DNA from: Streptomyces dioscori
GTDB lineage: Bacteria; Actinomycetota; Actinomycetes; Streptomycetales; Streptomycetaceae
Length of the DNA: 64,000 nucleotides
Assembly (NCBI RefSeq): GCF_003024195.1
Contig: NZ_KZ679053.1
Span: 124,001 to 188,000, forward strand
Direction of reading: 5' to 3'
Below are positions 33,956 to 42,133 of the stretch, piece by piece. The notes beneath the pieces are model-generated. The model saw nothing but the letters and a program-made list of their open reading frames with translations. It was not told the DNA's origin and did no database searches. The translations under genes were made by a program, and so were the position numbers. Every line of letters begins with the position of its first letter. The stretch's first letter is position 1.

Positions 33956-34987
33956 CTAGTTCTTGAGCAGGTTCGCGCGGAGGAGTTCGTTGATCAGGCG
34001 CTCGGTCTCAGGTCCGTTCTCGGGGAGTTCAGCACCGTGGGTCTGAGGAAGACGCCGCATCGTCACGGTGACTCCGTCATCGACGAGGCGCCGGGCGTAC
34101 GCGCTGCCTTCGTCGCGCAGGACGTCGTAGTCGCCCAGGACGACGAGCGTGGGGGGCAGGCCGCGGAGGTTGGACGCGTGCATGGGGGAGGCGTAGGGAT
34201 GATGTGCGTCGGCCGGGGAGGCGAGGTACATGTCCCACATCTCCAAGGCGTTCTGTCGGGTCATGACGTAGCCCTCGGCGAACAGGCGCATCGAGGCGGT
34301 GTTGCAGCCGCTGTCGGTGACCGGGATGTTGAGCACCTGTGCGGAGAGGGCCGGCCCCTCTCGGTCGCGGCTCATCAGCGCCACCCCGGCGGTCAGGTTG
34401 CCGCCTGCGCTGCCGCCGCCCACCGCGAGTCTGGCCGGGTCGACACCGAGCTGGTCGGCATTGGCCGCGACCCAGGTCAGAGCCGTGTAGCAGTCCTCGA
34501 CAGGGATCGGGAACTTGTGGTCCGGCGCCAACCGGTAGTCGACGTCGATGACGACGACGCCGAGTTCGCGGGCACGCGCGCCGTGCACCATGGCGTTGGC
34601 CCGCAGCACGTCGAGCCCGCCGCCGATCCAGAAGCCTCCGCCGTGGAAGTGCAGGTAGGCGGGTGCCGTCGCCACGTCGACGGGCCGGTACACGATCGCG
34701 TCGATCGAACCGGTCGTGCACGCGGCGCAGGCGGACCATCCGCACTCCCCGGTGACAGGAATGCGGATCTCGCTCACCTCGACACCTTCGATGGCCGGCG
34801 GCGTTGTGCCGCCTCCGCTCATCTGCGCCTGCTGCCTCGCGCGCTCCTGCGCGACCTCGGTGAACCATGCGTCCCGTGCGACGGGGTCGGCCGGCGGCTG
34901 CCTGACGGCGGGAGCCTGGCTGTTGGCCAGGAGGGGCGTGATCTGTTCGATGATCTCGCGAAGTCGGGGTTCCGTGACCAGTTCCAT
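33956..34987 (-). CDS. alpha/beta hydrolase fold-3 esterase (HSL family)
   Basis: Hormone-sensitive-lipase-type esterase of 343 aa: oxyanion motif LHFHGGGFW, nucleophile in GGGSAGGN, acid in LGDYDVLRDEG and His in THGAELPE. Unusual is a cysteine-containing insertion before the fold (GECGWSACAACTTGS, about residues 79-93). The start is uncertain: ATG at 34987 gives a sensible N-terminus but neither it nor the GTG at 35014 has a ribosome site, so the message may be leaderless. A perfect operator-like palindrome lies 42 bases upstream. Probably cleaves an ester formed by one of the monooxygenases. Confidence 0.87.
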   Translation of the reverse strand: MELVTEPRLREIIEQITPLLANSQAPAVRQPPADPVARDAWFTEVAQERARQQAQMSGGGTTPPAIEGVEVSEIRIPVTGECGWSACAACTTGSIDAIVYRPVDVATAPAYLHFHGGGFWIGGGLDVLRANAMVHGARARELGVVVIDVDYRLAPDHKFPIPVEDCYTALTWVAANADQLGVDPARLAVGGGSAGGNLTAGVALMSRDREGPALSAQVLNIPVTDSGCNTASMRLFAEGYVMTRQNALEMWDMYLASPADAHHPYASPMHASNLRGLPPTLVVLGDYDVLRDEGSAYARRLVDDGVTVTMRRLPQTHGAELPENGPETERLINELLRANLLKN

Positions 34988-35028
34988 GGATGGGAACCCT
35001 AAGGTCCGCACCACCGAATGTCTATATC

Positions 35029-35041
35029 AGATACCGTATCT
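35029..35041. promoter_or_regulatory. AGATAC-C-GTATCT operator upstream of esterase
   Basis: Perfect 13-base palindrome AGATACCGTATCT with flanking ATATC and CAG. It is the best-formed member of the palindrome set: the ATAC-N-GTAT core equals that at 15686-15694 and it differs little from 26515-26527. It touches the stop of the nitroreductase gene. Confidence 0.7.
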
Positions 35042-35706
35042 CAGTCGGCGGGGTCAGTGGACGCTCGATCTGGTTGGCCCGCAGCCCACGGCGCGCCGAA
35101 ACGGTCACGGTACATCGTCGGGATCACCGGTCGGCGGGTCAGCGGGCCGTAGCGGCCGATGGGATAGCCCAGGGGGATGGTCGCGCCTATCTCGAACGTG
35201 GCCGGGACGGCGAAGTGTTCGCGGACCGCGGGTTCGTTCTCAAGGTGGTTCGTGGTCATCGCCGCCCCGATCCCGAGACCGCGGGCTGCGAGGAGCAGGT
35301 TCTGCGTCGCTGCGTAGATCGACGACCACGCGAAGCGGACATCGGGGTTGTCCCGGTCGGGGAACGCGTTCTCGATGAGAGGCAGGACGAGTACCGGGAT
35401 CCGGTCGAAGTCGAAGATGAACCGTCGGTACCGGCGTCGTCCCTCGGCGGCCGCCGAGGTGTCGGCGGGCGGAGGTTCAGGGAACCGGTGGCCGACTGCC
35501 TCGACCAGCATGTCCCGGAACCAGCGGCGGTCCTCCGGTGCCGTCACCACCAGGAACTTCCACAACTGGCTGTTGCCCGCACTCGGCGCGCGGGTCGCGT
35601 AGTGGATCAGCTTCTCCAGCAGCTCGTCGGGGAGCGGGTCGGGACGCAGCCGCCGGATCGATCGGCAGCTTTCCAGTGCCTCGAAGAGGTCGATCCGACC
35701 GGTCAT
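35041..35706 (-). CDS. nitroreductase-family FMN oxidoreductase
   Basis: A 221-aa nitroreductase-fold protein with SCRSIRRLRPDPLPDELL (FMN phosphate arginines), APSAGNSQLWKFLVV (FMN binding) and NLLLAARGLGIGAAMTTNHL in the C-terminal half. Such enzymes reduce quinones, nitro groups or enones, or desaturate rings. ATG overlaps the cupin stop (ATGA), so it is translated with it. The stop abuts the operator of the following esterase gene. Confidence 0.88.
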   Translation of the reverse strand: MTGRIDLFEALESCRSIRRLRPDPLPDELLEKLIHYATRAPSAGNSQLWKFLVVTAPEDRRWFRDMLVEAVGHRFPEPPPADTSAAAEGRRRYRRFIFDFDRIPVLVLPLIENAFPDRDNPDVRFAWSSIYAATQNLLLAARGLGIGAAMTTNHLENEPAVREHFAVPATFEIGATIPLGYPIGRYGPLTRRPVIPTMYRDRFGAPWAAGQPDRASTDPAD

Positions 35707-36521
35707 GCCGCTGCCTCTTCCGCTTGGCCGTCCCGACTCCAGAGGTGGTCCTTCGGGAGGGCCAGAACCGCGAAGCGCGTCTCGCCGTCCGACGAGCTCT
35801 TGTGCCCCTGGCCCTCGAAGTCCTCCACGAGGCAGACATCGCCCGCCCTGAGGGTCCGTCGCCCGCCGCTCCCGCCGACCTCGATCTCGAACCCGCCGGT
35901 GAGCACGATGAGCAGACTCGTTCCGGGCTCGGTGTGCCAGTCGGATTTCATGGATGGTGACAGGCACACGAAGCTGAGCGCGTCGACCTCCTGAGCCTTG
36001 TCGCCCGGAGCCGGGAACAGGTCGTCGAAGGGTGACAGGTGGGCGACCTCGCCGTCGGAGAACATGCGAAGCAGGCGGGGCGAACCGTATGCCGTCCGCC
36101 GGCCCTCGTCGAGAGCCGGCGGCACGGTGCCGATGGGCAGCCAGGCCGGTTCGACCTCGACCTGGAGGTAGGAACAGGGGGATGCGGCCCGGATGAGCAC
36201 GGGCGCTGCGAGCGGGCCGGGAACATCGAGGAACAGCACGTCACCCGCACCCAGGCTGGCCCGCATGTCGGGGACGACCACCTGGATCGTTCCCGAGATC
36301 ACCAGGACGAGCCGCCGCTCACCGGTGCCGGTGAGCTCCTGGAGCGGCCCGGCAGGAGCGGCCGCCGACCGTACCTGCCGCACGGCGTAGACGCTGCTCG
36401 GATCGGGAGCCAGTTCATGGTCATGAGCGGTAGCAGTGGGTCCTGGCGTGATGAACGGCAGGTGCAAGGACTCCAGCCGGGGGTTGTCCTGGCCGTCACG
36501 AGCAACACGAAGCGTCTTCAT
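35703..36521 (-). CDS. cupin-domain protein, probable bicupin
   Basis: A 272-aa protein with two cupin-like halves. The second half contains SDWHTEPGTSLLIVLTGGFEIEV and RTLRAGDVCLVEDFEGQGH, the two cupin motifs with His and Glu ligands; the first half has RRLVLVISGTIQVVVPD and GDVLFLDVPG but fewer metal ligands. It could be a dioxygenase/isomerase-type enzyme or a ligand-binding protein. ATG is preceded by GGAGGAATC. Divergent from the ABC importer across a palindromic element. Confidence 0.78.
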   Translation of the reverse strand: MKTLRVARDGQDNPRLESLHLPFITPGPTATAHDHELAPDPSSVYAVRQVRSAAAPAGPLQELTGTGERRLVLVISGTIQVVVPDMRASLGAGDVLFLDVPGPLAAPVLIRAASPCSYLQVEVEPAWLPIGTVPPALDEGRRTAYGSPRLLRMFSDGEVAHLSPFDDLFPAPGDKAQEVDALSFVCLSPSMKSDWHTEPGTSLLIVLTGGFEIEVGGSGGRRTLRAGDVCLVEDFEGQGHKSSSDGETRFAVLALPKDHLWSRDGQAEEAAA

Positions 36522-36550
36522 GATTCCTCCGCTTGAGTCTATTGCGACGT

Positions 36551-36569
36551 ACGATATCTCATGTATCGT
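36551..36569. promoter_or_regulatory. ACGATA-N7-TATCGT element between cupin and ABC importer
   Basis: Six-base arms ACGATA and TATCGT flank TCTCATG; overlapping it is GTACGATATCTCA, which matches GTATGATATCTCG at 15700-15712 at 11 of 13 positions. It lies between divergent operons and could control both. Confidence 0.6.
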
Positions 36570-36653
36570 GCCGCTCCATCCGGCGGGTGATGCACATCGC
36601 ACGCGCAGCCGGAACAGGCGGCGGGACCGTCTGCTCAACCGAGAGGTGAGGCA

Positions 36654-37919
36654 GTGAGAACATCCAACATCGCGGGGGGAATTGCCCTCGCCACCCTGCT
36701 CGCTGTGAGTACTGCTTGCGGAAGTACTGACTCCGGCAACAAGGCGGATTCGTCCGGCTCGCAGGCCAAAGCGCCGACCATCGCAGGCGGCAAAGCCGCG
36801 GACAAGACGATGGACCCGGTCACGATCGGCTTTCACAACCTCGAAGGCGGTTCCATCTCACTCGCCGACGTCCGGCTCGGCTTCGAAGCCGGTGTGAATT
36901 ACATCAACAAGCAGCTGGGTGGCGTCAACGGCCACCCGCTCAAGTCGATCAACTGCAAGACCGACGGAACGCCCGAGGCGTCGGTGAACTGTGCCAACCA
37001 GTTCGTCGAGCAGAAGGCTGTGCTGGCCGTGCAAGGCGCCGACTTCGGCGCCGACGCCATGCTTCCCGTGCTGAAGTCCGCCGGACTTGCGGAGTTCGGG
37101 AACTTCCCGCTGACCCCGGGTGTGAACTCGGCGGTGGGTGACGCCTACTTCATGCAGGGGTCCGCGCAAGAGGGCTACGCGGCCAACCTTGTCCAGCTGC
37201 AGAAGCTGGGTGCCTCGAAGGCGGCCGTCGTCCTGGTGGACAACCCGGCGAGCCACGACACCTACAAAACCGTCATCGAGCCTGCCGCGGCCAAGCTGAG
37301 GCTGAAGGCGAAGGTGTTCTACGTCCCGGCCCAGTCCGACTGGACGGTTCAGTCGGCGACGGTCCTCGCGTGGGGGCCGGACGCGATCAGCACCTATGTC
37401 GCCGCGGACAGTCTGGCCGCCGTGCCGGCGTTCCGGGCGGCGGGCTTCAGCGGCTACATCACCGCCGGGGCGAACACGGAGATCATCCCGCAGCTGGACC
37501 CGAGCGTGCTTCAGAAGGTCCTGTTCAGCGCCCCGTACTACCTCCCCGAATTCGCCAACCCGCCGGCCCGGGTGAAGAAGGACCTCGACATCTTCGAGGC
37601 CTACACCTCGAACCTGCCGGCGAAGGGCAGCGTGACTCAGCGTCAGACCGGTTTCTACACCGCGCTCATGGCCGGCCAGCTGCTTCGGGACCTCGGTGCC
37701 AAGAACAAATCCCTGACGGCCCAGGTTGTTCACAGCGGACTGCGAACGTGGAAGGGCGAACGGGAACCCTTCCGCCTCAACGGCTGGGACTGCTCCACTC
37801 CGACGTGGCCCGACACGACGGCCTGTGGGGCCGGGAACGTCTACGCCGCCCCGGGCAAGGACCGCGTCCTGGAGCCGCTGCCCGACCAGCCCGTCGACAT
37901 GTCCGCGGTCCTGCCGTGA
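36654..37919 (+). CDS. ABC-transporter substrate-binding lipoprotein, LivK-type
   Basis: Periplasmic-binding-type lipoprotein of 421 aa. A lipoprotein signal peptide is visible: hydrophobic core IALATLLAV and lipobox STAC, with Cys22 as lipidation site, followed by a Gly/Ser-rich linker. The rest is a type 1 binding fold (VTIGFHNLEGG and QQ-type receptor family). GTG start with GAGGTGAGG upstream. It feeds the fused permease/ATPase downstream. Ligands of this class include branched amino acids, amides, urea and aromatic acids; here a pathway substrate is probable. Confidence 0.88.
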   Translation: MRTSNIAGGIALATLLAVSTACGSTDSGNKADSSGSQAKAPTIAGGKAADKTMDPVTIGFHNLEGGSISLADVRLGFEAGVNYINKQLGGVNGHPLKSINCKTDGTPEASVNCANQFVEQKAVLAVQGADFGADAMLPVLKSAGLAEFGNFPLTPGVNSAVGDAYFMQGSAQEGYAANLVQLQKLGASKAAVVLVDNPASHDTYKTVIEPAAAKLRLKAKVFYVPAQSDWTVQSATVLAWGPDAISTYVAADSLAAVPAFRAAGFSGYITAGANTEIIPQLDPSVLQKVLFSAPYYLPEFANPPARVKKDLDIFEAYTSNLPAKGSVTQRQTGFYTALMAGQLLRDLGAKNKSLTAQVVHSGLRTWKGEREPFRLNGWDCSTPTWPDTTACGAGNVYAAPGKDRVLEPLPDQPVDMSAVLP

Positions 37920-37959
37920 CCGGACAGGTCACTTCGAGCGAGAAGGCGAGAGCCGCACA

Positions 37960-40779
37960 GTGAGCGAAATCCTCCTCTTTCTCGTGCTCGGCCTGGGTGT
38001 CGGAGCGGTGTATGCCGCTCTGACCCTCGGGGTCGTTCTGACGTACCAGGGCACGGGTTTGATCAACTTCGCGGCCGCAGCGATGGCCGCGGTGCCCATG
38101 TATGTCTACGAGGAGCTGCGGCAAGGAAGACTGACGCTGCCGGTGCCATGGCTTCCTTCGTTCGACGTCGGACACACGCCCAACTGGCTGGCCGTCGCGA
38201 CAGCGGTGGCAGTCGCCGGACTTCTGGGTGCCATGACCGAGTTGGCGGTCTCCAGGCCGCTGCGCAAGGCACCTCCCCTGGCGAAGGTGGTCGCCGCCGT
38301 CGGGATCCTGCTCACCCTGCAGGCCGTCGTAGGACTCAAGTACGGCACCGTCCCGCTGCTGCGATCGGTGGTCCTCCCTCAGGGCGTGGTGGAGTTGGCC
38401 GGCGTCAACGTCGCCAAGGACCGGCTCTGGCTGGTCGGCATCACGGTCGTGCTGTCGGTCGCACTGGCGCTCTGGTTCCGCAAGTCCCGGATGGGCCTCG
38501 CCATCCAGGCCTCCGCGGAGAACGAGCGAGCAGCCGGCTTCGCCAGACTGTCACCCACCTCGACCGGTCTGGTCACCTGGACGCTCTCCTCCATGTTCAC
38601 CGCCCTGGTCCTGGTGCTGGCCGGACCCGCTACGGGCACCCTCTCACCCTCGACCATGCCGCTCCTGGTGGTTCCCGCGCTGGCGGGCGCGCTCGTTGCC
38701 CGATTGAGCTCGCTCACGGTCGGCCTCCTCGGCGCCCTGGCGCTCGGTGTGGTCCAGTCCGTCCTGCAGTACTTCTCCCAGACCAGGGACTGGTGGCCCG
38801 AGTGGGCCAAGCAGGGGCTCACCAACGTGGTGCCCTTCCTCGTGATCGTGGTGGCCCTCTTCGTGCTGGGCCGCGCGATCCCCACCCGTGGCGACGACGT
38901 ACGGTCCTCGCTTCCCGCCGTACTGGTCCCACGCAACCGTCCTCATATGGTTGCGGCCTGGTCAGCCGTCGGCCTTGCCGCCCTCGCCCTGACGTCCGGC
39001 ACCTACCGGTTCGGTGTCATCACCAGCCTGGCCGTGTCGCTGATCGCCCTCTCCCTGGTGCTGCTGACCGGACTGCTCGGTCAGATCTCGCTCGCACAGG
39101 CGGCGTTCGCGGGAGTCGCCGGCATCGTCCTGTCCAAGCTCGGTGACTCGGTGCCGTTCCCCTTGTCACTGTTCATCGCGGCGTCTCTCGCGTCCGTCGC
39201 GGGAGTCCTCGTCGGCATCCCGGCGCTGCGCATCCGCGGCGCCCAACTCGCCGTGGTGACGCTGGCGGCCGCGCTCACGCTGCAGGACTTCGTCCTTGCC
39301 AACCCCAAGCTCGTCTCGGCGACGGCGAACCTCATCCCCGACCCGGCCCTCTTCGGGTGGAATCTCTCGGTGCGCGGTGGCCAGGAGATCGCGCGGCTGC
39401 CCTTCGGTGTCATGGTCCTCGTCATCGTCGTGGTGGCGTCCCTCTGCGTCGGAAATCTGATGCGATCCGGCACCGGCCGGACGATGCTGGCGATCCGATC
39501 GAACGAGCGAGCCGCCGCAGCCATCGGCATCAACGTGCCGAGGGTCAAGCTCGCGGCGTTCGCGGCTTCCTCCTTCCTGGCGGGTCTGGGCGGCGGCCTC
39601 ATCGGCTACAGCCGCGGACAGCTGTCCGCGGATTCCTTCGGGGTGTTCGTGGGCCTGTCGTTCCTCGCAGCGGCATACCTGTCGGGAATCACCAGCGTGA
39701 GCGGCGCCGCCCTCGCGGGGGTGTCGGCGAGCCTCGGCATCGTCTACGTGTTCATGGACCGCAATCTCCACCTCGGCAGCTACTACATGCTGATCACGGG
39801 CATCTCGCTCATCCTCACGGTCCTGTTCAACCCGATCGGCCTCGCGGGCAAGACCCGGTCGGACTACGAGAAGGCACGGGCCCGTCTGGCACCTCGCAAG
39901 TCCCGGACGAAACCCGAGGCCCGCAGCGCCGAGTCCAGCAGCAGCCCGGCCCTTGCGAAGACCCCTCGGCAGATCGGAGACGTATCGCTCTCCGCCCGCG
40001 GTATCACGGTCAGATACGGCGGTGTCGAAGCCGTGTCCAACGTCGACATCGACGTGCGTGCTGGCGAGATCGTCGGTCTCATCGGCCCCAACGGCGCCGG
40101 CAAGACAAGTTTCGTCGACGCCCTGACGGGGTTCACCCGCAGCACGGGGGACGTGGACCTTGCGGGTGACCGTCTCGACCGGCGGCCCGCGCATGAACGC
40201 GCGCGGCGTGGCCTCGTCAGGACATGGCAGGCCGGTGAACTCTTCGAGGACCTCACCGTCACCGACAACGTGCGAGTCGCCAACGAGACGGGCAACGAAG
40301 CCCTGGGGATGCTCCGCGACGCCGTGCGGCCCACGACCCCGGCGTCTGCGCCTGTCGAGCGGGCCCTGGCACTCATGTCGCTGACCGACGTCGCGGACCG
40401 CAAGCCTTCCGAACTGCCGCTCGGCAGACAGAAGGCGGTCGGTATGGCCCGAGCCCTGGCCATGGAACCGCAGGTGCTGCTGCTGGACGAGCCGGCCGCC
40501 GGACTGGACAGCACCGAGAGCCTCGCCTTCGGCGAGCAGCTCCGCCGGATCGCGGGTACCGGTGTCGGCTGCCTGCTCATCGACCACGACATGCACTTGG
40601 TGATGAGCGTTTGCGACCGTGTCTACGTCATCGAATTCGGCAAACAGATCGCTACCGGAACTCCTGAAGCGGTGCGCACCGATCCTCTCGTCCTCAAGTC
40701 CTACCTGGGCAGCCAGTCGTTCGAGACGACAGAGGACGCAGACGATGCTCCTGTCGGAAAGGAAGAGGTGGGATCATGA
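37960..40779 (+). CDS. fused LivH-LivM-LivG ABC transporter protein
   Basis: A 939-aa polypeptide joining three normally separate parts: a LivH-like permease (about 1-300), a LivM-like permease (about 330-640) and a LivG-like ATPase (about 675-930). Many hydrophobic helices occupy the first two thirds; the ATPase has Walker A GPNGAGKT at 709-716, a degenerate signature LPLGRQK in place of LSGGQ, Walker B LLLDEPAAGLD and the H-loop LIDHDM. A charged Ser/Arg/Lys-rich linker around 640-670 joins membrane and ATPase parts. GTG at 37960, 40 bases after the binding-protein gene. Confidence 0.9.
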   Translation: MSEILLFLVLGLGVGAVYAALTLGVVLTYQGTGLINFAAAAMAAVPMYVYEELRQGRLTLPVPWLPSFDVGHTPNWLAVATAVAVAGLLGAMTELAVSRPLRKAPPLAKVVAAVGILLTLQAVVGLKYGTVPLLRSVVLPQGVVELAGVNVAKDRLWLVGITVVLSVALALWFRKSRMGLAIQASAENERAAGFARLSPTSTGLVTWTLSSMFTALVLVLAGPATGTLSPSTMPLLVVPALAGALVARLSSLTVGLLGALALGVVQSVLQYFSQTRDWWPEWAKQGLTNVVPFLVIVVALFVLGRAIPTRGDDVRSSLPAVLVPRNRPHMVAAWSAVGLAALALTSGTYRFGVITSLAVSLIALSLVLLTGLLGQISLAQAAFAGVAGIVLSKLGDSVPFPLSLFIAASLASVAGVLVGIPALRIRGAQLAVVTLAAALTLQDFVLANPKLVSATANLIPDPALFGWNLSVRGGQEIARLPFGVMVLVIVVVASLCVGNLMRSGTGRTMLAIRSNERAAAAIGINVPRVKLAAFAASSFLAGLGGGLIGYSRGQLSADSFGVFVGLSFLAAAYLSGITSVSGAALAGVSASLGIVYVFMDRNLHLGSYYMLITGISLILTVLFNPIGLAGKTRSDYEKARARLAPRKSRTKPEARSAESSSSPALAKTPRQIGDVSLSARGITVRYGGVEAVSNVDIDVRAGEIVGLIGPNGAGKTSFVDALTGFTRSTGDVDLAGDRLDRRPAHERARRGLVRTWQAGELFEDLTVTDNVRVANETGNEALGMLRDAVRPTTPASAPVERALALMSLTDVADRKPSELPLGRQKAVGMARALAMEPQVLLLDEPAAGLDSTESLAFGEQLRRIAGTGVGCLLIDHDMHLVMSVCDRVYVIEFGKQIATGTPEAVRTDPLVLKSYLGSQSFETTEDADDAPVGKEEVGS

Positions 40780-41516
40780 CCGCACTCATCGAGACCCACG
40801 ATCTCAGCTGCGGCTACGGAAAGCTGCCCGTCGTCCGCCACCTCGACCTGACCGTCGCGGCGGGAGAGGTCGTCTGCCTCCTGGGGGCCAACGGCGCCGG
40901 CAAGACGACCAGCCTGCTGACTATCGCAGGTGCCCTGCCGCGACTGGGCGGCACCGTTCACGTCGGTGGCAGACCGGCCCCCGCGGCCGCCCACGTCGTG
41001 GCACGCCGCGGACTCGCCCTCGTGCCCGAGGGCCGCGGGCTGTTCTACCGGTTGACGGTGGCGGAGAACCTCCGACTACGGAGACATCGCCGCTCAAGCG
41101 TGTCCATCGATGACGTCCTCGGTCACTTCCCCGTACTCGCGAACCTGATGGGCAGGCGCGCCGGACTGCTCTCCGGCGGTGAACAGCAGATGCTGGCACT
41201 CGCCGGCGCCCTGGTCGCAGACCCGCAGGTGATCCTCCTGGACGAGATGAGCCTGGGGCTCGCCCCGATCATCGTCGAACGGCTGCTCCCGATCGTCAGG
41301 AGCATCGCCGACGAACGCGGGATGGGTGTGCTCCTGGTGGAGCAGCACATCCTCGCCGCGCTGACGGTCGCCGACCGCGGATACGTGATGGCCCACGGTT
41401 CGGTGGTCGCCGAAGGCACGGCCTCCGAGCTCCGGCGCGACGCGGAACTGCTGGAGGCGAGCTACTTGGGTGAGAAGCCCAGCATCGACGCGGCGATTGC
41501 GGAGGGACTGGTATGA
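40776..41516 (+). CDS. LivF-type ABC transporter ATPase
   Basis: Second ATPase of the importer, 246 aa: Walker A GANGAGKTT, Q-loop region LALVPEGRGLFYRLTV, intact signature LSGGEQQ, Walker B VILLDEMSLGLAP and H-loop VEQH. It would pair with the fused LivG domain, whose signature is degenerate, giving an asymmetric ATPase dimer. ATG overlaps the stop of the fused gene (ATGA). Confidence 0.93.
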   Translation: MTALIETHDLSCGYGKLPVVRHLDLTVAAGEVVCLLGANGAGKTTSLLTIAGALPRLGGTVHVGGRPAPAAAHVVARRGLALVPEGRGLFYRLTVAENLRLRRHRRSSVSIDDVLGHFPVLANLMGRRAGLLSGGEQQMLALAGALVADPQVILLDEMSLGLAPIIVERLLPIVRSIADERGMGVLLVEQHILAALTVADRGYVMAHGSVVAEGTASELRRDAELLEASYLGEKPSIDAAIAEGLV

Positions 41517-42061
41517 AACGTTCGGAGACGACCCGGGACACGCCATACATCAACGACACACATCCGACCCCCGAGGCACTGCGTCGTACCTTCGGAACCT
41601 TCCCGAGCGGAGTCGTGGCGCTGTGCGGCACGACACCCGAGGGGGAGACGGTCGGAATGGCCATCAGCGCGTTCATCCCCGTCTCGCTCGACCCGCCGCT
41701 GATCGGTGTGGCGACCCAGAACAGCTCGCGCACCTGGGCGGTGCTCCGCCAACTTCCCTCACTCGGTGTCAGTGTGCTCGCCTCCGGCCAGCAACTTGAG
41801 GCCCGCCAGCTGGCGGCGCGCGAGGGAGACCGCTTCACGAACATCGATCTCGGCAACGTCACAGAAGGCGGCGCGGTCTTCCTCGCCGACTCGGTGTCGC
41901 GCTTCGACTGCGTCCTCGAATGTGAGACACCGGCCGGAGACCACACCATGGTCCTGCTCCGCATCCGGGCACTCAGCCTCTCCTACGACGTCTCACCGCT
42001 CGTCTTCCATGAGAGCGCCTTCGCCACTCTGAGCCCGCTCGGTGAGGCGGACATCACCTGA
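41513..42061 (+). CDS. flavin reductase (DIM6/NTAB-like)
   Basis: Flavin-reductase-domain protein of 182 aa: RRTFGTFPSGVVALCGTTPEG near residue 20, MAISAFIPVSLDPPLIGVA (FMN binding) and FDCVLECETPAGDHTMVLLRI. These small dimers reduce free FMN for two-component monooxygenases. No monooxygenase is adjacent, so it may serve the luciferase-like or acyl-CoA-dehydrogenase-fold oxygenases elsewhere in the window. ATG overlaps the LivF stop. Confidence 0.9.
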   Translation: MKRSETTRDTPYINDTHPTPEALRRTFGTFPSGVVALCGTTPEGETVGMAISAFIPVSLDPPLIGVATQNSSRTWAVLRQLPSLGVSVLASGQQLEARQLAAREGDRFTNIDLGNVTEGGAVFLADSVSRFDCVLECETPAGDHTMVLLRIRALSLSYDVSPLVFHESAFATLSPLGEADIT

Positions 42062-42133
42062 ACGTGCGGCCGTTCAGTCCGCCGGAACCGAACAGTGGCC
42101 CGATCGGCAGGTCCGGGTAAGTCTGGATGGCCA

